NCBI GenBank assembly: GCA_947172415.1
Contig: OX359198.1
Location: 1,333,401 to 1,397,400 of the forward strand
Length of the DNA stretch: 64,000 bases
Source: Chondrosia reniformis
Lineage: Eukaryota > Porifera > Demospongiae > Chondrillida > Chondrillidae
Direction of reading: 5' to 3'
Below the pieces are notes generated by a model. That model ran no database searches, was not told the DNA's origin, and saw only the letters and a program-made list of their open reading frames with translations. The position numbers and the translations under genes were made by a program. Positions 49,077 to 62,729 of the stretch are shown here, piece after piece (within the stretch, counting starts at the first letter, position 1; every line of letters starts with the position of its first letter).

Positions 49077-50164
49077 GAGAGATGTATAGTAAATTATGCA
49101 TTGTGTATATATGGACAATTCTTACTTATTGATAATGGTATACATATGGTCATACATGCATGTGGTAATACTTATTGCATGTACATCTTTACAATATGAT
49201 TTTATCTGATGTCTGTCATGTAGTTTGTTTAGAATGTCTGGCTATTCCAAGAGTAAGTGGGTGTGTGAAGTACTGCTGGGTCAAGTTAGGGAACACAAGT
49301 TAGCATCTGTTACCATAGTAAGGTGAGCGGACATCTTTAATGGTGTCCTTCTAACGCAGCATAAAGCCAACACAATGTGATATATTAAAAGGAGAGTCCA
49401 TTTCATCCCAATTTGATATCCAACAATTTTTATATATAACCTACGCATCTTATATAGCATGGCCTAATTGAGAAAGAAAGAAAAGAAGCCTAACTGTATC
49501 CTCATCAAAAGCTCCATAGATTTGTCCTAAGTCATTAGTCTAAGAAATTGTGTTTTAGTCTGTTCTCTTAAAGTTTCCTTAGCTTCATAAACATGATAAT
49601 CATATATAGTGTTCAGAATATGGTCTTTTAGAGATATCCATATTCAGTACTCATCAGCTACCTGATATCCATTCTGTTGTTAGGCCTGGTTTGATTGGTG
49701 CTCATTCAGTGACTGGTGAAGGTAATGTTAGAGATTGGCTGTCTTGGATGGTGAGGGCAGCTCTAACACTCAAACTGGCTCCAACCAGTGATGCACTGAA
49801 GAGTGTCTTCCTTCGTCTTGTGCCTGTTGATTATGTGGCACAAACTATTGCCATTTTGTCGTTATCACATGAAGTGACTAGTAAGTTATACACACTTGTC
49901 TGCTTAACTTTAATTATATTCTCTCTATATATATTATACTAATAGGCACTCCTAAGGAATGCAGTAGTGGTATATTCTTTGCTTACCACCTGGTCAACAG
50001 TGATGATGCAATATCATATCAGGAGTTCTTTAACTGTTTGAAGAGAGTGTGTCCAAACCTAAAGGAGACAGGTGAGGCTCCCTCTACAAAGTCCTTTAGT
50101 CCTTTGTAATGAGTATATCCTGTCAGACAAATGCTTGTAGTTAAGAGTGTTATGATGTGATGGA

Positions 50165-50330
50165 TCTAAGGATTCAAAGGAGAAGGAAGGAGGAAGTTAA
50201 GGGTCACTGATGAAGGGTGGAATTCCCAGAAAAGCTGCCTGGCCTAATGGAGCAGAAGAATAAAGAGAAGAGTCTTGTATCCTCTGCCAAAACTCTCACT
50301 AGTTAATAAATTTTCTTCTAGGCATTTTAC
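50165..50330 (+). repeat. Dispersed repeat with hammerhead-like core (copy 3 of 3)
   Basis: GGGTCACTGATGAAGGG then a GGG/CCC hairpin and GAAAAGCTGCC, same as 22009-22200; the stem I partner is degraded. Confidence 0.35.
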
Positions 50331-50809
50331 TGTAGAATAGACATGATAGTATGTATATAGGAAAATTATGTTTTAGATTACTCGTGATGTGATAGAAGTA
50401 AGTACTATAAATGTTTTGATGATTACCAATCTTTATCATTGTTTTGTTTTTGATTTCAGACTATGGCACATTCAGAGTGACTTTGAGAGAAGAAGCTAAA
50501 AAGAGAGATGTGCCAGCTCTGTTTGTAGCTAATTCACTTCTACCCGACACAGAAACTCCACCCTTTGTTCGGCAAATTAAGGATTTACACAGCAAATCAT
50601 TTCTAAAGAATATAAAGCAACTAAGGCCATTTATAAAGAGATCAATGATTGGAGATGAATATTGTGAAAAATATTTTAAATTTCTTTCCAAAAGGGAAAT
50701 GTAATTTTTATTTGTTATATTAATGCAATGTTACAAAACAAATAAAGGAAAATATAATATGTTATGTACTGTATGTAATGTGCATGTTTCAAAAATGTTA
50801 ACGCTATTG

Positions 50810-51126
50810 TTAGATTTTTGATATGAACTGATCTATTCTATCAGCAAGTTCTTTATGACATCCATGAGTGTAGTCTTCTCTCAGAGCCTCTGAGAGAGCT
50901 GTGAGTTTAGCTAAACTTGGGTCATTGTTGAGGAGAATGTATAGGTTGGTATTAGCACTACGTCGATCTACACTACGGACCATTTTCTCCAGGTCATCAA
51001 TCTCCAGCACTTTACTCTGTTGCAAACATTCGGCTATTCGACGTACATCACAATTGGAACGAAAATAATCCAAAAAGTGATTGCTTGACAAAAATGTCCT
51101 TATCTTCTTTTCAGTACTACAGCTAA
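50810..51126 (-). CDS. CARD/death-fold terminal exon, copy C
   Basis: Homologous to 22664-22980 with marked divergence in the central helices (VLEIDDLEKMVRSVDRRS against VLERGDLQKMAPDVDLTS) while the C-terminal helices (ALREDYTHGCHKELADRI) are nearly the same. Acceptor ATGCAG at 51126. Confidence 0.6.
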
Positions 51127-54100
51127 CTGCATATATGAAAAATAAAATACGTACTCAATTCTATAATATGAAATTTACAGTATATAACACTAGACAGCAA
51201 AACAATATAATTAATGATGATATCTGCACATCAAATGAATATACGTACATCTACTATAAATGTAATGAGACACTACTATATATCAAATCCCAAGAGAACT
51301 AAAAATGATCAAAGTACGTACCTGCAGCATCAGATTGTCCTTTACTGACTGGCTCAAACCAAATTCTAGCTTTTTCACCAAATGGCCTTCTTTTCTCCAG
51401 TTGACAGACTAGGCATTCTTTTGCCTTGTCCTCTTCAACAAGAGCCAGGTGAGCTGGTTTGGTGGAGTCACATCTGCACAGGAATCCAACTTGAAGCTGT
51501 GGTTTCTTGTCTGGAGGCATTCCATCCATCATCTTTGAGCTGATTTCCTGAATAGCGGAGTGGACAATGTAGCGGATTTCTTTGCATCGCTCATGCAGCT
51601 CAGAGTCACGATCAATTGGACTCTTCTCTGGATAGAATAAAATGCTGCACTCAACTTGTAACTCCAATCGACCTGGTTTCTCCATCAGGTAGACATTGAG
51701 ACCACCTGAGATAAAGGCAGCTGTAGTCTGATCACAATTTTCAGCCTTAGGCTTCAGGTTTCTTCCCTTAGCTTGCTCTGAGAGCTGTACCACAAGGCGA
51801 CAGAATATGCCTCTGGGTAGGTCAAGGAGGTCAATCCTGCCACGGCTTCCAAGGTATTTGAATGCAAAGCAGAGATTCTCCACTGATCCACGTTTGGGAA
51901 CCTCAACTTTCCTATAGGGCAAGACTAGAGGCATGAAGTACTCTTCAGGATCTGATTGGTACTTTGCTGCTAGTCCTAAGTGGTGAATGACCTCCAGCAG
52001 CCATTTTTTGGGAATTGCTTCGTTGATGCCTAATTCATTGAAGAGCTCTTCAAAATCTACTTGACGAATGATGCCTGAAAGATGGAACGACTGGACTGCA
52101 TTACTATCAAAATAGAGCGGATCCTTGAAGGGCACTGTCAGCAGGTTTGCAAATTCACCATACAGACCTGTGATATCGGTGCAGATCCATTCTCGTGAGG
52201 TTTCAGTGTGGTCAAAGAATGCGTAGAACCCAAGCATGTGAAAGAGGGTCAGCATTGCTTCAAACTGGCGATCAGCATCTTCATGATCCAGGTAGCTGCT
52301 TTGGATGCAGAACTCCTTCAAGTCGTTGTACCGAATAAACTTTTGTTCATTCTTGCAGGTGATGACGTAAAGGAGAAACCACGTCAGTGGCATGTCTAAC
52401 TCAAAGCCATTGGTGGATCCCTTCTTTGAAGTACTGAGGATTTTGGATCTGAGTGCTTTAAGAGTCGCAAGATCCTCTTCTGAAGGAGGTCCATCTTTGC
52501 TCATCATGTTGTTGATGATAAAAGGCCATGAAACAGACTCTGGGCGATCTTTGAGAGAATCAGCCAGTGTACGTCTAGAGGGTACATCATTCTTCACTAT
52601 GAAGGGGTGATACGGCTTTCCTCCTAAATGATTTAGTTGGGTGACGATTGATTCCAATCTTGCTTCCCGATCTTCTCTCAGTAATGAAAATAGCTTATCC
52701 TTGAAGGTGCCCACTAGGAATATTTGTAGCTGTGGTTGACTCCTCAGTATATCCTTGATCCTCGGATCTATTGGCTTTGAGGCAGCAGTGTAGATGCTGG
52801 AGAATGATCTCAACATTAGATCAATGGATGTAAGGCCATGATTTGGTGGGAGCTTGTAGGTGTGACCATCTTGGGATCTAAAGGTCATATTGGCTTCTTT
52901 CTTCAGATCTTCTGATGCATTGAAGACTTGGATGTAAGTACAAGGCATTGTGAGGAGAAAGGGGAGGGAGTCTTGAAAAGATGGCTGACCTCCACTGTCC
53001 AAGAAGTGGATAAAGGTTGCTTCTTTCAGATTAAGATCACTGAGATCTTGCTTTCCCAGCACTTCATCTCGAATATCCTGTAGTCGCTTCACTTGAGGAG
53101 CAACAGTAGAATCTTCTTGAGCATTATCAGCCAACCCAACTGGTTCGGTGGTTGGGGTTACTGGTCTGTCCTGAGTAGACCCTGAAATGGGAAGAGGAGA
53201 TGGAGTGACCTGTTTGGAAGAAATTACTTTGACTTCAGGATCTTCTTCAACAGGAGGAAAGCTTGGTGTTGGGTAAGTAGAGTGCTCCTCGTAATCTCCC
53301 TGATTAGTACATGTGCGTACCAATGTCTCCATCACCTCTTCATCAACTGGAATCCAGTCTGCATCACTTCCTGTGGCAAGGTAGTTGGTGGCAATAACCA
53401 CCTCTGGAGATTCAGCGACACCAGTGCTAATCTTCACTTCCTTTGACTTGCCATAGACAAGGTTGTACTTCAGTGAGGACTTTCCCACTTCTGGGGATCC
53501 ACAGAAGATGGCACGAACTACCTTAACTATAACTGATCCACGCTTATCAATAGCCTTCTGGTAGTCCTCAATCCAAGTTGGATTAGTCGTTGCATTAGCC
53601 TAAAGGATTGAAATATAAGTACCCAAATTAGAATAATTATAATTACTATTCATATGCATATACGTAGTGAAACTTAATTAGGACATATATATCAGTTTGG
53701 AATAACATGTAACAATCTACACATTCAAAATCTCCCAATAATAATAATAATTTTATATATATGTACTGTTCCTTATACTTACAATGTATTCAAAAATGTC
53801 ATAAAAAACTACAGTATATATACGTATGTTATAGAAGACTATACGTATATCAATGATGTAATTGTTGTCAGTGTACAGAAAGAGAGGCATCAGCACTTGT
53901 CGGCACTTTATGTTGCATATTAAAGAGTCAATAATTACCATATACGTATTAGACTGTAGATTCCTTTAACAATATGTATCTTTAAGTTAGTAAATAATTA
54001 TTCATACTGTACGTACATTCGCAGTTTGGACTATATATCTAACATTTTCAAGACACTATTCATGTCTACACATGTTTATAGATGTTGTGGAGTGATTGTA

Positions 54101-57100
54101 TAATCATATAGGAAATTAAGTAATGAAACTTTGTCCTATTTGTAGTATGTGATATTGACCACTTTCTGAGTAATGTCTTCAGGTCGTTTACAGAGTACAA
54201 ATAGCAATGTCTGCTATGTATAGTGGATCAACCAAATTTAGTCTTTGAAAAGAAGGAAAGTCATCATGGAACAGTCACAATACCTTATTCGACATGTCTA
54301 TAATCAGTACACAACCAGTATAGCTAGAGACAAGCAGGAATCATTTTTAATTTGAACAGTCTTCCCTGTATGTATATACACACTGCTAGATTATTGAACA
54401 AATTTCATACCAAAATGTATCAAGTTACGTAACACCCAACTAATACAGGTGATAATGTCTGTGGATCTAACTGTTTCAAGACCATATGTATGGTTCAAAT
54501 TCTGTAGCTTGTGAAAATTGTTGCACACCCAATGGATGTTGTTATATACAGTGGAACCTCACAAATGAGACCACCTTTGGGACCACCTTTGGGACCACCT
54601 TTGGGACCACTTTTGGGACCACATTTTTTGGTCTTAATTTTGAGGTGGTCCTAATTCTGAAATTATTATGTACATGTACACGTAGGAAATATCTGTCAAC
54701 AAAATGGCGGACGCTCGGCTGGTTTTCATTTTCTACCTTAAAAATAAGCTTTTTCTTCCTTAACTTCGAGCATTGAACCAGCGAAAGGGATTTAGAAAGC
54801 ACTTTTACTAAGGTAAAGCTTGCACAAACGTTTTCTATGAGATATGGCATTGGCAACGACTGGAACTCGAACTTTGTATTCACAGCTGGTTGTTATACCG
54901 AGGTTATTTGCCGGTTATTTTAATAATATCGGTCCGAAAATAGTGGTCGTAAAAGTGAATTCCGAGGTGGTCGCTTTTCTGAACACCTAAAGTACAGCGC
55001 GAGATACAAGAATTACTCGGGACCAAAAAATGTGTTGCAATTTTGAGGTGGTCGTTAAGCGAGGGTCCACTGTATTATCCTAATATATATTATGATTATA
55101 TAAAAATGACCATCCTGATAAAGAAGTTGATAAAATCTATAATGATCTAGAGTAACTTATGGATTGTTGTAAAGGTAATGATTATGTGATTATTATGGGA
55201 GAGTGGAACAGTGTTGTCGGAGTAGGAAGGGATGGGGATGAGATAGGTGAGTATATGGATGCAGAAATGGAAATGATGGTACAAGAAGAGCGAAAACTCA
55301 TGGAAATGATAGACAGGAGACAGCAGAACTAGATATGGCATATATGGAGAGGAAATAGTATGTTGAAAGAGGTATTGGAAGGAAGGCTAGAGGGGAAAAG
55401 ACCAAGTGGAAGAAAGAGGATGATGTTAAAGACAGATCACTGATTATTATAGATTGTCAATATGAATAATACTTAGAACAGTCCTGTTTTTACTAATACA
55501 ATAACAATATTAAGAACAAAGATATTAATCAGAAACCAACATTACATAAGAAGATTGGCTAGTGGGAGCTTGGTTTTGAAAATTATACAGAATTAATTTT
55601 TAACTCACATTCAAAGTTGATTGACTAATAGGCTCTTCTTTCATTATAGTTGATTCCAGACGGTAGTCACTTTCTGATTTGGATTCAGGCATCTGATTTT
55701 GATAGGAAAAACAGAGTTCTTCTCAACATGACAAAATTAATATAATTTAACCTAAACTAAGCTACATGGGTGATACCTGAGCTACATGGGTGATACCTGA
55801 GCTACATGGGTGATACCTGAGCTACATGGGTGATACCTGAGCTACATGGGTGATACCTGAGCTACATGGGTGATACCTGAGCTACATGGGTGATACCTGA
55901 GCTACATGGATGATACCTGAGCTACATGGGTGATACCTGAGCTACATGGGTGATACCTGAGCTACATGGATGATACCTGAGCTACATGGGTGATACCTGA
56001 GCTACATGGGTGATACCTGAGCTACATGGGTGATACCTGAGCTACATGGGTGATACCTGAGCTACATGGGTGATACCTGAGCTACATGGGTGATACCTGA
56101 GCTACATGGGTGATACCTGAGCTACATGGGTGATACCTGAGCTACATGGGTGATACCTGAGCTACATGGGTGATACCTGAGCTACATGGGTGATACCTGA
56201 GCTACATGGGTGATACCTGAGCTACATGGGTGATACCTGAGCTACATGGGTGATACCTGAGCTACATGGGTGATACCTGAGCTACATGGGTGATACCTGA
56301 GCTACGTACATGGGTGATACCTAGGAATCATTAGGAATCTTATTTAATGTGGGAAGCCTTTAGCCAAGAGGCTACTCTTCCAGGCACCCACAATAGTACA
56401 AACAACATAACAACATAAACACAACATACAGTAAATCAGTCAGCAATAATCAGTTTGTTCAGTGGGCAATGTTTGTTGTCAAGGGGGTGCTGTCACTGAA
56501 AAACTGCTGCCATGGCCTGGGCTCGAACTTGGGACATCCCATAATAGCTTGATCTTGAATCTTCTGCTTTAGCTCCAGACCACCAGCACCCCCAAAATGT
56601 ATACCTGAGTTATTTCGGTACGTACATATAGTATACAGGCACTATTCCTCTCACTACTTACATTTGTGATTGGTTTCACAGATTGACTTTTCCAAAACAT
56701 TTTCTTGAAATACTAAAAATGATTAATATATAACTAACATAGAAATTAAAAAATGACACAAATATTTAAACATAACAATACATGAATATAGTTAAAGCTC
56801 CTATATAAATAAAATCAAATAGCACTTGATTAAGGTTAAGATAAAATAAATGTTTCAGATAGAATATTTCAAATACCCTAAACTTGTTTGTACTAGCTCA
56901 CTTCTGATGCACACTCTTCAGGAGTTCTACCCGCAAGATCTTTCTTGTTCACATCAGCATTTTGCTGAATCTACATTGATATTTGAATATGAAGTCAGTA
57001 CTGGTTTAGGTTTGTACATGTCTGGTATTTATAATGATATTCACCACATGGTATGTATGTTTAATACTATTCATGACAACGAACACATGTGACATAATAA

Positions 57101-60100
57101 TATAATCACAGATCATACGTACTCTATATAATACTGTATAATAGTAAAACATACATACGTATATAGAGTGCATACAAACTACAATTCAATTATCATAGTT
57201 CGGCATTTAAAGACATTCATTAATACAACAGACTCTAATGCATAGTGAATATGAAAGGAACTGGGCCTAGCAAGAATTCCTCTGCAAAATTCTTGTAATA
57301 CAGTATTAATTCATTGGTTGTCACACTGCACACTGAAATCAGCCATTTGTCATAACAATGCAAACACAACAACAATAAGATATGCCCACAGATAATTTGA
57401 AGTCTTTTTGAAGACTAGCATTTTTATGACATGTACTCTATATGTCAATACATAATAAAAGATATCTCAATTACAAAGTTTGGTAAATATTTGATGCAAA
57501 AGGATCAATCATAAACTTAAGAAAAACATAAAACTGGTAATCCAATGTTTGAAACACATTGCTTACTAGTAATTCACATATCTTAGCATCTCTTCGCTGG
57601 GATGCCACATGTAATGGAGTACGTCCATCAATATCCACAGGATCTACTTGACTACCATGTTCTAACAATACTTTGGTAACTTCCACCTATTTAAAGATTA
57701 AAGAATACACTAATACAATACAGCATTGCATCAAATTGATTGAACGTAGTAGTTATATCTTGCAAATTGTGAAGAAACATGGCAATCAAGGTGATTGGCT
57801 TTTAATACTGTCAGTTTACATTAAAATGGATTACAATAAAGAGATTCTAGCTAAAGTAGTCAGAAAATGTCACATGGTCCCATATTACATGGTATATCAA
57901 CTGTATATACGTACTTTGAATAGAAAACACTAATTACATAAAACACTTACAGTTTCAGCATATTGAAGTGGTATCATATTCCCCTTGTCCTTCTTGTTCA
58001 CATCAGCTTTATGTTTCAACTATTAAATCAATATACACATAAACAACAATAACAAAACCTTACAAAACAAACATTCATACAATACTCACTTACCAATAGT
58101 TGACATGTCTCAGCATCTCCTCTCACAGCTGCCAAATGTAATGGAGTTTGTCCATCACAATTCACAGGATCTACTTGACTACCATGTTCTAACAATACTT
58201 TGGTAACTTCCACCTATTTAAAGATTAAAGAATACACTAATACAATACAGCATTGCATCAAACTGATTGAATGTAGTAGTTATATCTTGCAAATTGTGAA
58301 GAAACATGGCAATCAAGGTGATTGGCTTTTAATACTGTCAGTTTACATTAAAATGGATTACAATAAAGAGATTCTAGCTAAAGTAGTCAGAAAATGTCAC
58401 ATTGTCCCATATTACATGGTATATCAACTGTATATACGTACGTACTTTGAATAGAAAACACTAATTACATAAAACACTTACAGTTGCAGCATATTGAAGT
58501 GGTATCATATTCCCCTTGTCCTTCTTGTTCACATCAGCTTTATGTTTCAACTATTAAATCAATATACACATAAACAACAATAACAAACCTTACAAAACAA
58601 ACATTCATACAATACTCACTTACCAATAGTTGACATGTCTCAGCATCTCCTCTCACAGCTGCCAAATGTAATGGAGTTTGTCCATCACTATTCACAGGAT
58701 CTACTTGACTGCCATGTTCTAACAATACTTTGGTAACTTCCACCTATTTAAATATTAAAGAATACACTAATACAATACAGCATTGCATCAAAACTCATTG
58801 AATGTACGTAGTAGTTATATCTTGCAAGTTGTGAAGAAACATGGCAATCAAGGTGATTGGCTTTTAATACTGTCAGTTTACATTAAAATGGATTACAATA
58901 AAGAGATTCTAGCTAAAGTAATCACAAAATGTCACATTGTTCGACATTATATGGTATATCAACTGTATTATAGAATAGAAAGCACTAATTACATAAAACA
59001 CTTACAGTTTCAGCATAGTGAAGTGGTATCCTATTCCCCTTGTCCATCTTGTTCACATTAGCTTTACGTTTCAGCTATTAAATCAATATACACATAAACA
59101 ACAATAACAAAACCTTACAAAACAAACATTCATACAATACTACACTTACCAGTAGTTGACATGTCGCAGCATCTCCTCTGTCAGTTGCCCAATGTAATGG
59201 AGTGCGTCCATCACTATCCACAGGATCTATTTGACTGCCATGTTCTAACAATACTTTGGTAACTTCCACCTATATAAACATTCAAGAATACATTAATACA
59301 ATACAGCATTGCATCAAAACTCATTGAATGTAGTAGTTATATCTTGCAAATTGTGAAGAAACATGGCAATCAAGGTGATTGACTATTAACACTTACAAGG
59401 CAGTATACATTACAATTAGGAGATTCTAGCTAAAGTAGTCAGAAAATGTCACATTGTTCAACATTATATGGTATATCAACTGTATATAGAATAAAAAGCA
59501 CTAGTTACATAAAACACTTACAGTTGCAGCATATTGAAGTGGTATCTTATTCTCATTGTCCTTCTTGTTCACATCAGCTTTATGTTTCAGCTATGAAATC
59601 AATATACACATAAACAACAATAACAAAACCTTACAAAACAAACATTCATACAATACTACACTTACCAGTAGTTGACATGTCTCAGCATCTCCTCTGTCAG
59701 CTGCCCAATGTAATGGAGTGCGTCCATCACTATCCACAGAATCTACTTGACTGCCATGTTCTAACAATATGTTGGTAACTTCCACCTATTTAAATATTAA
59801 AGAATACACTAATACAATACAGCATTGCATCAAAACTCATTGAATGTAATATCTTGCATAATGTGAAGAAACATGGCAATCAAGGTGATTGGCTATTAAT
59901 ACTTACAAGGCAGTATAGATTAAAATGGATTACAATAAAGAGATTCTAGCTAAAGTAGTCAGAAAATGTCACATTGTTCCCTATAATATGGCATATCAAC
60001 TGTATATAGAATAAAAAGCACAAATTAAAACACTTACAGTTTTAGAATATTGAAGTGGTATCCTATTCCACTTGTCCTTCTTGTTCACATTAGCTTTACG

Positions 60101-61980
60101 TTTCAGCTATTAAATCAATATACACATAAACAACAATAACAAAACCTTACAAAACAAACATTCATACAATACTACACTTACCAGTAGTTGACATGTCGCA
60201 GCATCTCCTCTGTCAGTTGCCCAATGTAATGGAGTGCGTCCATCACTATCCACAGGATCTATTTGACTGCCATGTTCTAACAATACTTTGGTAACTTCCA
60301 CCTATATAAACATTCAAGAATACATTAATACAATACAGCATTGCATCAAAACTCATTGAATGTAGTAGTTATATCTTGCAAATTGTGAAGAAACATGGCA
60401 ATCAAGGTGATTGACTATTAACACTTACAAGGCAGTATACATTACAATTAGGAGATTCTAGCTAAAGTAGTCAGAAAATGTCACATTGTTCAACATTATA
60501 TGGTATATCAACTGTATATAGAATAAAAAGCACTAGTTACATAAAACACTTACAGTTGCAGCATATTGAAGTGGTATCTTATTCTCATTGTCCTTCTTGT
60601 TCACATCAGCTTTATGTTTCAGCTATGAAATCAATATACACATAAACAACAATAACAAAACCTTACAAAACAAACATTCATACAATACTACACTTACCAG
60701 TAGTTGACATGTCTCAGCATCTCCTCTGTCAGCTGCCCAATGTAATGGAGTGCGTCCATCACTATCCACAGAATCTACTTGACTGCCATGTTCTAACAAT
60801 ATGTTGGTAACTTCCACCTATTTAAATATTAAAGAATACACTAATACAATACAGCATTGCATCAAAACTCATTGAATGTAATATCTTGCATAATGTGAAG
60901 AAACATGGCAATCAAGGTGATTGGCTATTAATACTTACAAGGCAGTATAGATTAAAATGGATTACAATAAAGAGATTCTAGCTAAAGTAGTCAGAAAATG
61001 TCACATTGTTCCCTATAATATGGCATATCAACTGTATATAGAATAAAAAGCACAAATTAAAACACTTACAGTTTTAGAATATTGAAGTGGTATCCTATTC
61101 CACTTGTCCTTCTTGTTCACATTAGCTTTACGTTTCAGCTATTAAATCAATATACACATAAACAACAATAACAAAACCTTACAAAACAAACAATCATACA
61201 ATACTAACACTTACCAGTAGTTGACATGTCTCAGCATCTCCTCTCTCAGCTGCCACATGTAATGGAGTTTGTCCATATCTATCCACAGGATGTACTCGAC
61301 TGCCATGTTCTAATAATACTTTGGCAACTTGCACCTGTAGACAATGTGTATTTGAATATATAAATGTACATGACATTCAATATAAAAGGTTTACAACATA
61401 AGAAATTGATCTAGCTTGTTCCACTGCTTTTAGAGACAAACTTCTCTTATAAACACATGAATACAGTCCACTAATAAAACTGGTAATGTCAGCTAATAAA
61501 ACAATTCTCTCATTTTAGTAATATACATAAGACACAACAGAAGACTAAACAATCAGTTCTCACTTTAGCATCATGTAATGGTACTCTACCATAAGCAGAA
61601 TGAGCATAATCCTTTACATGTACATCAGCACCCAACTCGAGGAGATAGAGAACAATATCTAGGTGATTGTGTTGAACAGCTACATGAAGCGGAGACCTTC
61701 CAGTTGCAAATATTACATTGATTATACTGCTCTTGTTAAAAAGTTCCTTCATCTAAGAAAGAAATGTAATTCGACTGGTTTACAAAAGATGTCAGAAAGA
61801 AGAAGTGAGTAAGTAGTAACAGGATAAACATTCGTACTACAAAAGGGAATTCTATTTCATACAAACCTTAAGCTTGTCGCCCTTCTCAATGCAATAAAGA
61901 ATATCCATTTTCATTGAATCAGTTTGCTTTGGAGCAGTGAATCGTTCGTGGGCTGTGCTTAACTTATTACCCTATATACG
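50810..61980 (-). CDS. ANK-ROCO copy C: ankyrin-Roc-COR-CARD gene with lost start codon
   Basis: Exon 1 about 61980-61869: the start ATGGGT of the paralogues reads ATAGGG here, and the segment encoding SSATN is displaced upstream (about 61990-62010). An in-frame ATG further on (MKMDILYC) could serve, giving a protein without the myristoylation motif. Then ankyrin exon about 61752-61570 (with an extra AHSAYGR), eight alpha exons (61335, 60817, 60301, 59785, 59269, 58743, 58213, 57686), short ankyrin exon about 56965-56900, 17-residue exon about 56715-56662, acidic exon about 55693-55610 (MPESKSESDYRLES), GTPase 53599-51321, CARD-like 51126-50810. It converges on CAR-like copy 2; stops are 105 bp apart. 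Confidence 0.8.
51321..53599 (-). CDS. Roc-COR GTPase exon, copy C
   Basis: Open throughout. P-loop GSPEVGKSSL, Ser/Pro-rich insert (TPSFPPVEEDPEVKVISS), DSGGQPSFQD, VGTFKDKLF, COR part with EFCIQSSYLDHEDADRQFEA. It lacks a few residues found in copy B (DRPESVSW against DSHDLPESVSW). Begins after TTTAG with ANATTNPTWIEDY. Confidence 0.85.
54549..55072. mobile_element. mariner-type MITE, copy C intron
   Basis: 524 bp between TA dinucleotides; ends CAGTGGAACCTCAC / GCGAGGGTCCACTG. Copy A has the empty site near 3530 (GTTGTTATTATTCTAATA), confirming the TA duplication. Near the left end a 12-bp GGGACCACCTTT unit is repeated several times, fewer in the 43326 copy. Confidence 0.88.
55090..55450 (+). 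repeat. LINE relic (endonuclease and tail fragments)
   Basis: Encodes NDYVIIMGEWNSVVG, like the GDWNAxVG motif of LINE apurinic endonucleases, then after a deletion RMMLKTD-like basic tail sequence. Shared, in worse shape, with 3562-3800 and 25600-25790. Confidence 0.5.
55755..56325. repeat. 20-bp minisatellite, about 28 copies
   Basis: GAGCTACATGGGTGATACCT repeated almost without change (occasional GGAT). More uniform than the 26105 array, so recently expanded or homogenised. Confidence 0.95.
56328..56590 (-). mobile_element. tRNA-derived SINE with LINE-shared tail
   Basis: On the minus strand: GGGGGTGCTGGTGGTCTGGA (A-box-like region), then AGTTCGAGCCCAGG (B-box-like), a body with AACATTGCCCAC, and a 3' tail GGTGCCTGGAAGAGTAGCC ... 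GGCTAAAGGCTTCCC ending in repeated GATTCCTAAT. The tail matches that of the LINE at 40525-40587. ATACCT on both sides may be a short target duplication. Inserted at the edge of the 20-bp satellite. Confidence 0.7.
57567..61752 (-). CDS. Ankyrin exon array of copy C (8 repeating units)
   Basis: First ankyrin exon near 61752, then alpha exons at 61335, 60817, 60301, 59785, 59269, 58743, 58213 and 57686 with beta exons between. Two-unit blocks 59047-60158 and 60079-61190 repeat with a 1032-bp offset and look identical where compared, introns included. 57686-58213 and 58213-58743 are also very similar. The last alpha (57686) has the divergent end SQRRDAKICELL seen also at 5111 of copy A (by position). 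Confidence 0.85.
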
Positions 61981-62212
61981 TATATCTGCACAAATTAGTC
62001 GCACTTGAATTCAGATCAGCTGAACTGTTCCACAAAGGTATCGATTTGATTAAATATGGGATCGTTGATCTTTAACTACTCTCCAAACGCCATTTTATTT
62101 ACTGCTTTCAGATCTGGGCGTAGGATCTAGGAGACTTACTTACGCAGGTATTTTCCCCACGTCTGTTATGTTGTCAATTGCCTTTTGAGATCTGAAGACC
62201 TTTCTCTTTCAG
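61981..62212. promoter_or_regulatory. Divergent promoter C
   Basis: Between ANK-ROCO copy C and CAR-like copy 3. CGCCATTTTATTT at about 62088-62100; GGTATTTTCCCCACGTCTGT at about 62148-62167. The left edge is rearranged: a stretch of exon 1 (TTAGTCGCACTTGAATTC) sits inside the gap. Confidence 0.5.
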
Positions 62213-62403
62213 GAACGTCTCATCTTGTGAGGAGCTGAACATTACAGTAGATAACGGAACAGAGTCTAGTTATGTAAAGAGATGTTGCAATGTGGAGTCA
62301 ACTGGAGTGAGTACATGTCTCCTTACACTTCAGTACCTTATGTGGTATACTGTTATCAGACAACTTGTATGAAATTGTTAGGCTTGCTGAATGTTGAATA
62401 TAG

Positions 62404-62524
62404 TACCGTTTTATTGGACAATCTATCTCACCATCAAGTAGATCAAACTTCCAATGATTGCAAGGTTTTGCCTTCTCAGTAGTTTGATCTACTCGATGGT
62501 GAGTTAGATTGTACAATATAACAG
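62404..62524. repeat. Fold-back element, copy 3
   Basis: Same as 10319-10442 with arms CCGTTTTATTGGACAATCTA and the inverse ending TTGTACAATATAACAG. Confidence 0.7.
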
Positions 62525-62729
62525 TACTATATTCAACTTGTATGCAAGATTAGCAACCCTATCTTAATTGTACGTCTGCTTAGAAGGGTCTGAAAGATTT
62601 GATGATATAAGTGTAACGAGAATGCACTTTGATAATAACTGTTTTTTCTTTTTAATCATTTATGTGAATGTATACGTATGTGAACTTATTACATTATATT
62701 GTGTACATAATTGTCTGATATCTATATAT

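Larger units (their letters stand above)
45744..50704 (+). pseudogene. CAR-like copy 2: carrier plus thioester reductase, adenylation exons deleted
   Basis: Exons 45744-45837; 46156-46349; 46730-46865 (LGGDSIAAL); 47143-47277; 47555-47794 (GCTGFLGKF); 48089-48136; 48287-48514; 48863-49000; 49224-49322 (YSKSK); 49684-49880; 49946-50071; 50460-50704. The three exons matching 11654-12497 are missing: the fold-back element at 45945 runs directly into sequence equal to 12552. Exon 48863-49000 is 16 bp shorter than in copy 1, which shifts the frame to a TAG soon after. Elsewhere it is closer to intact than copy 1 (no extra A at the 49.87-kb exon). Both copies are therefore damaged, at different places. 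Confidence 0.7.
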
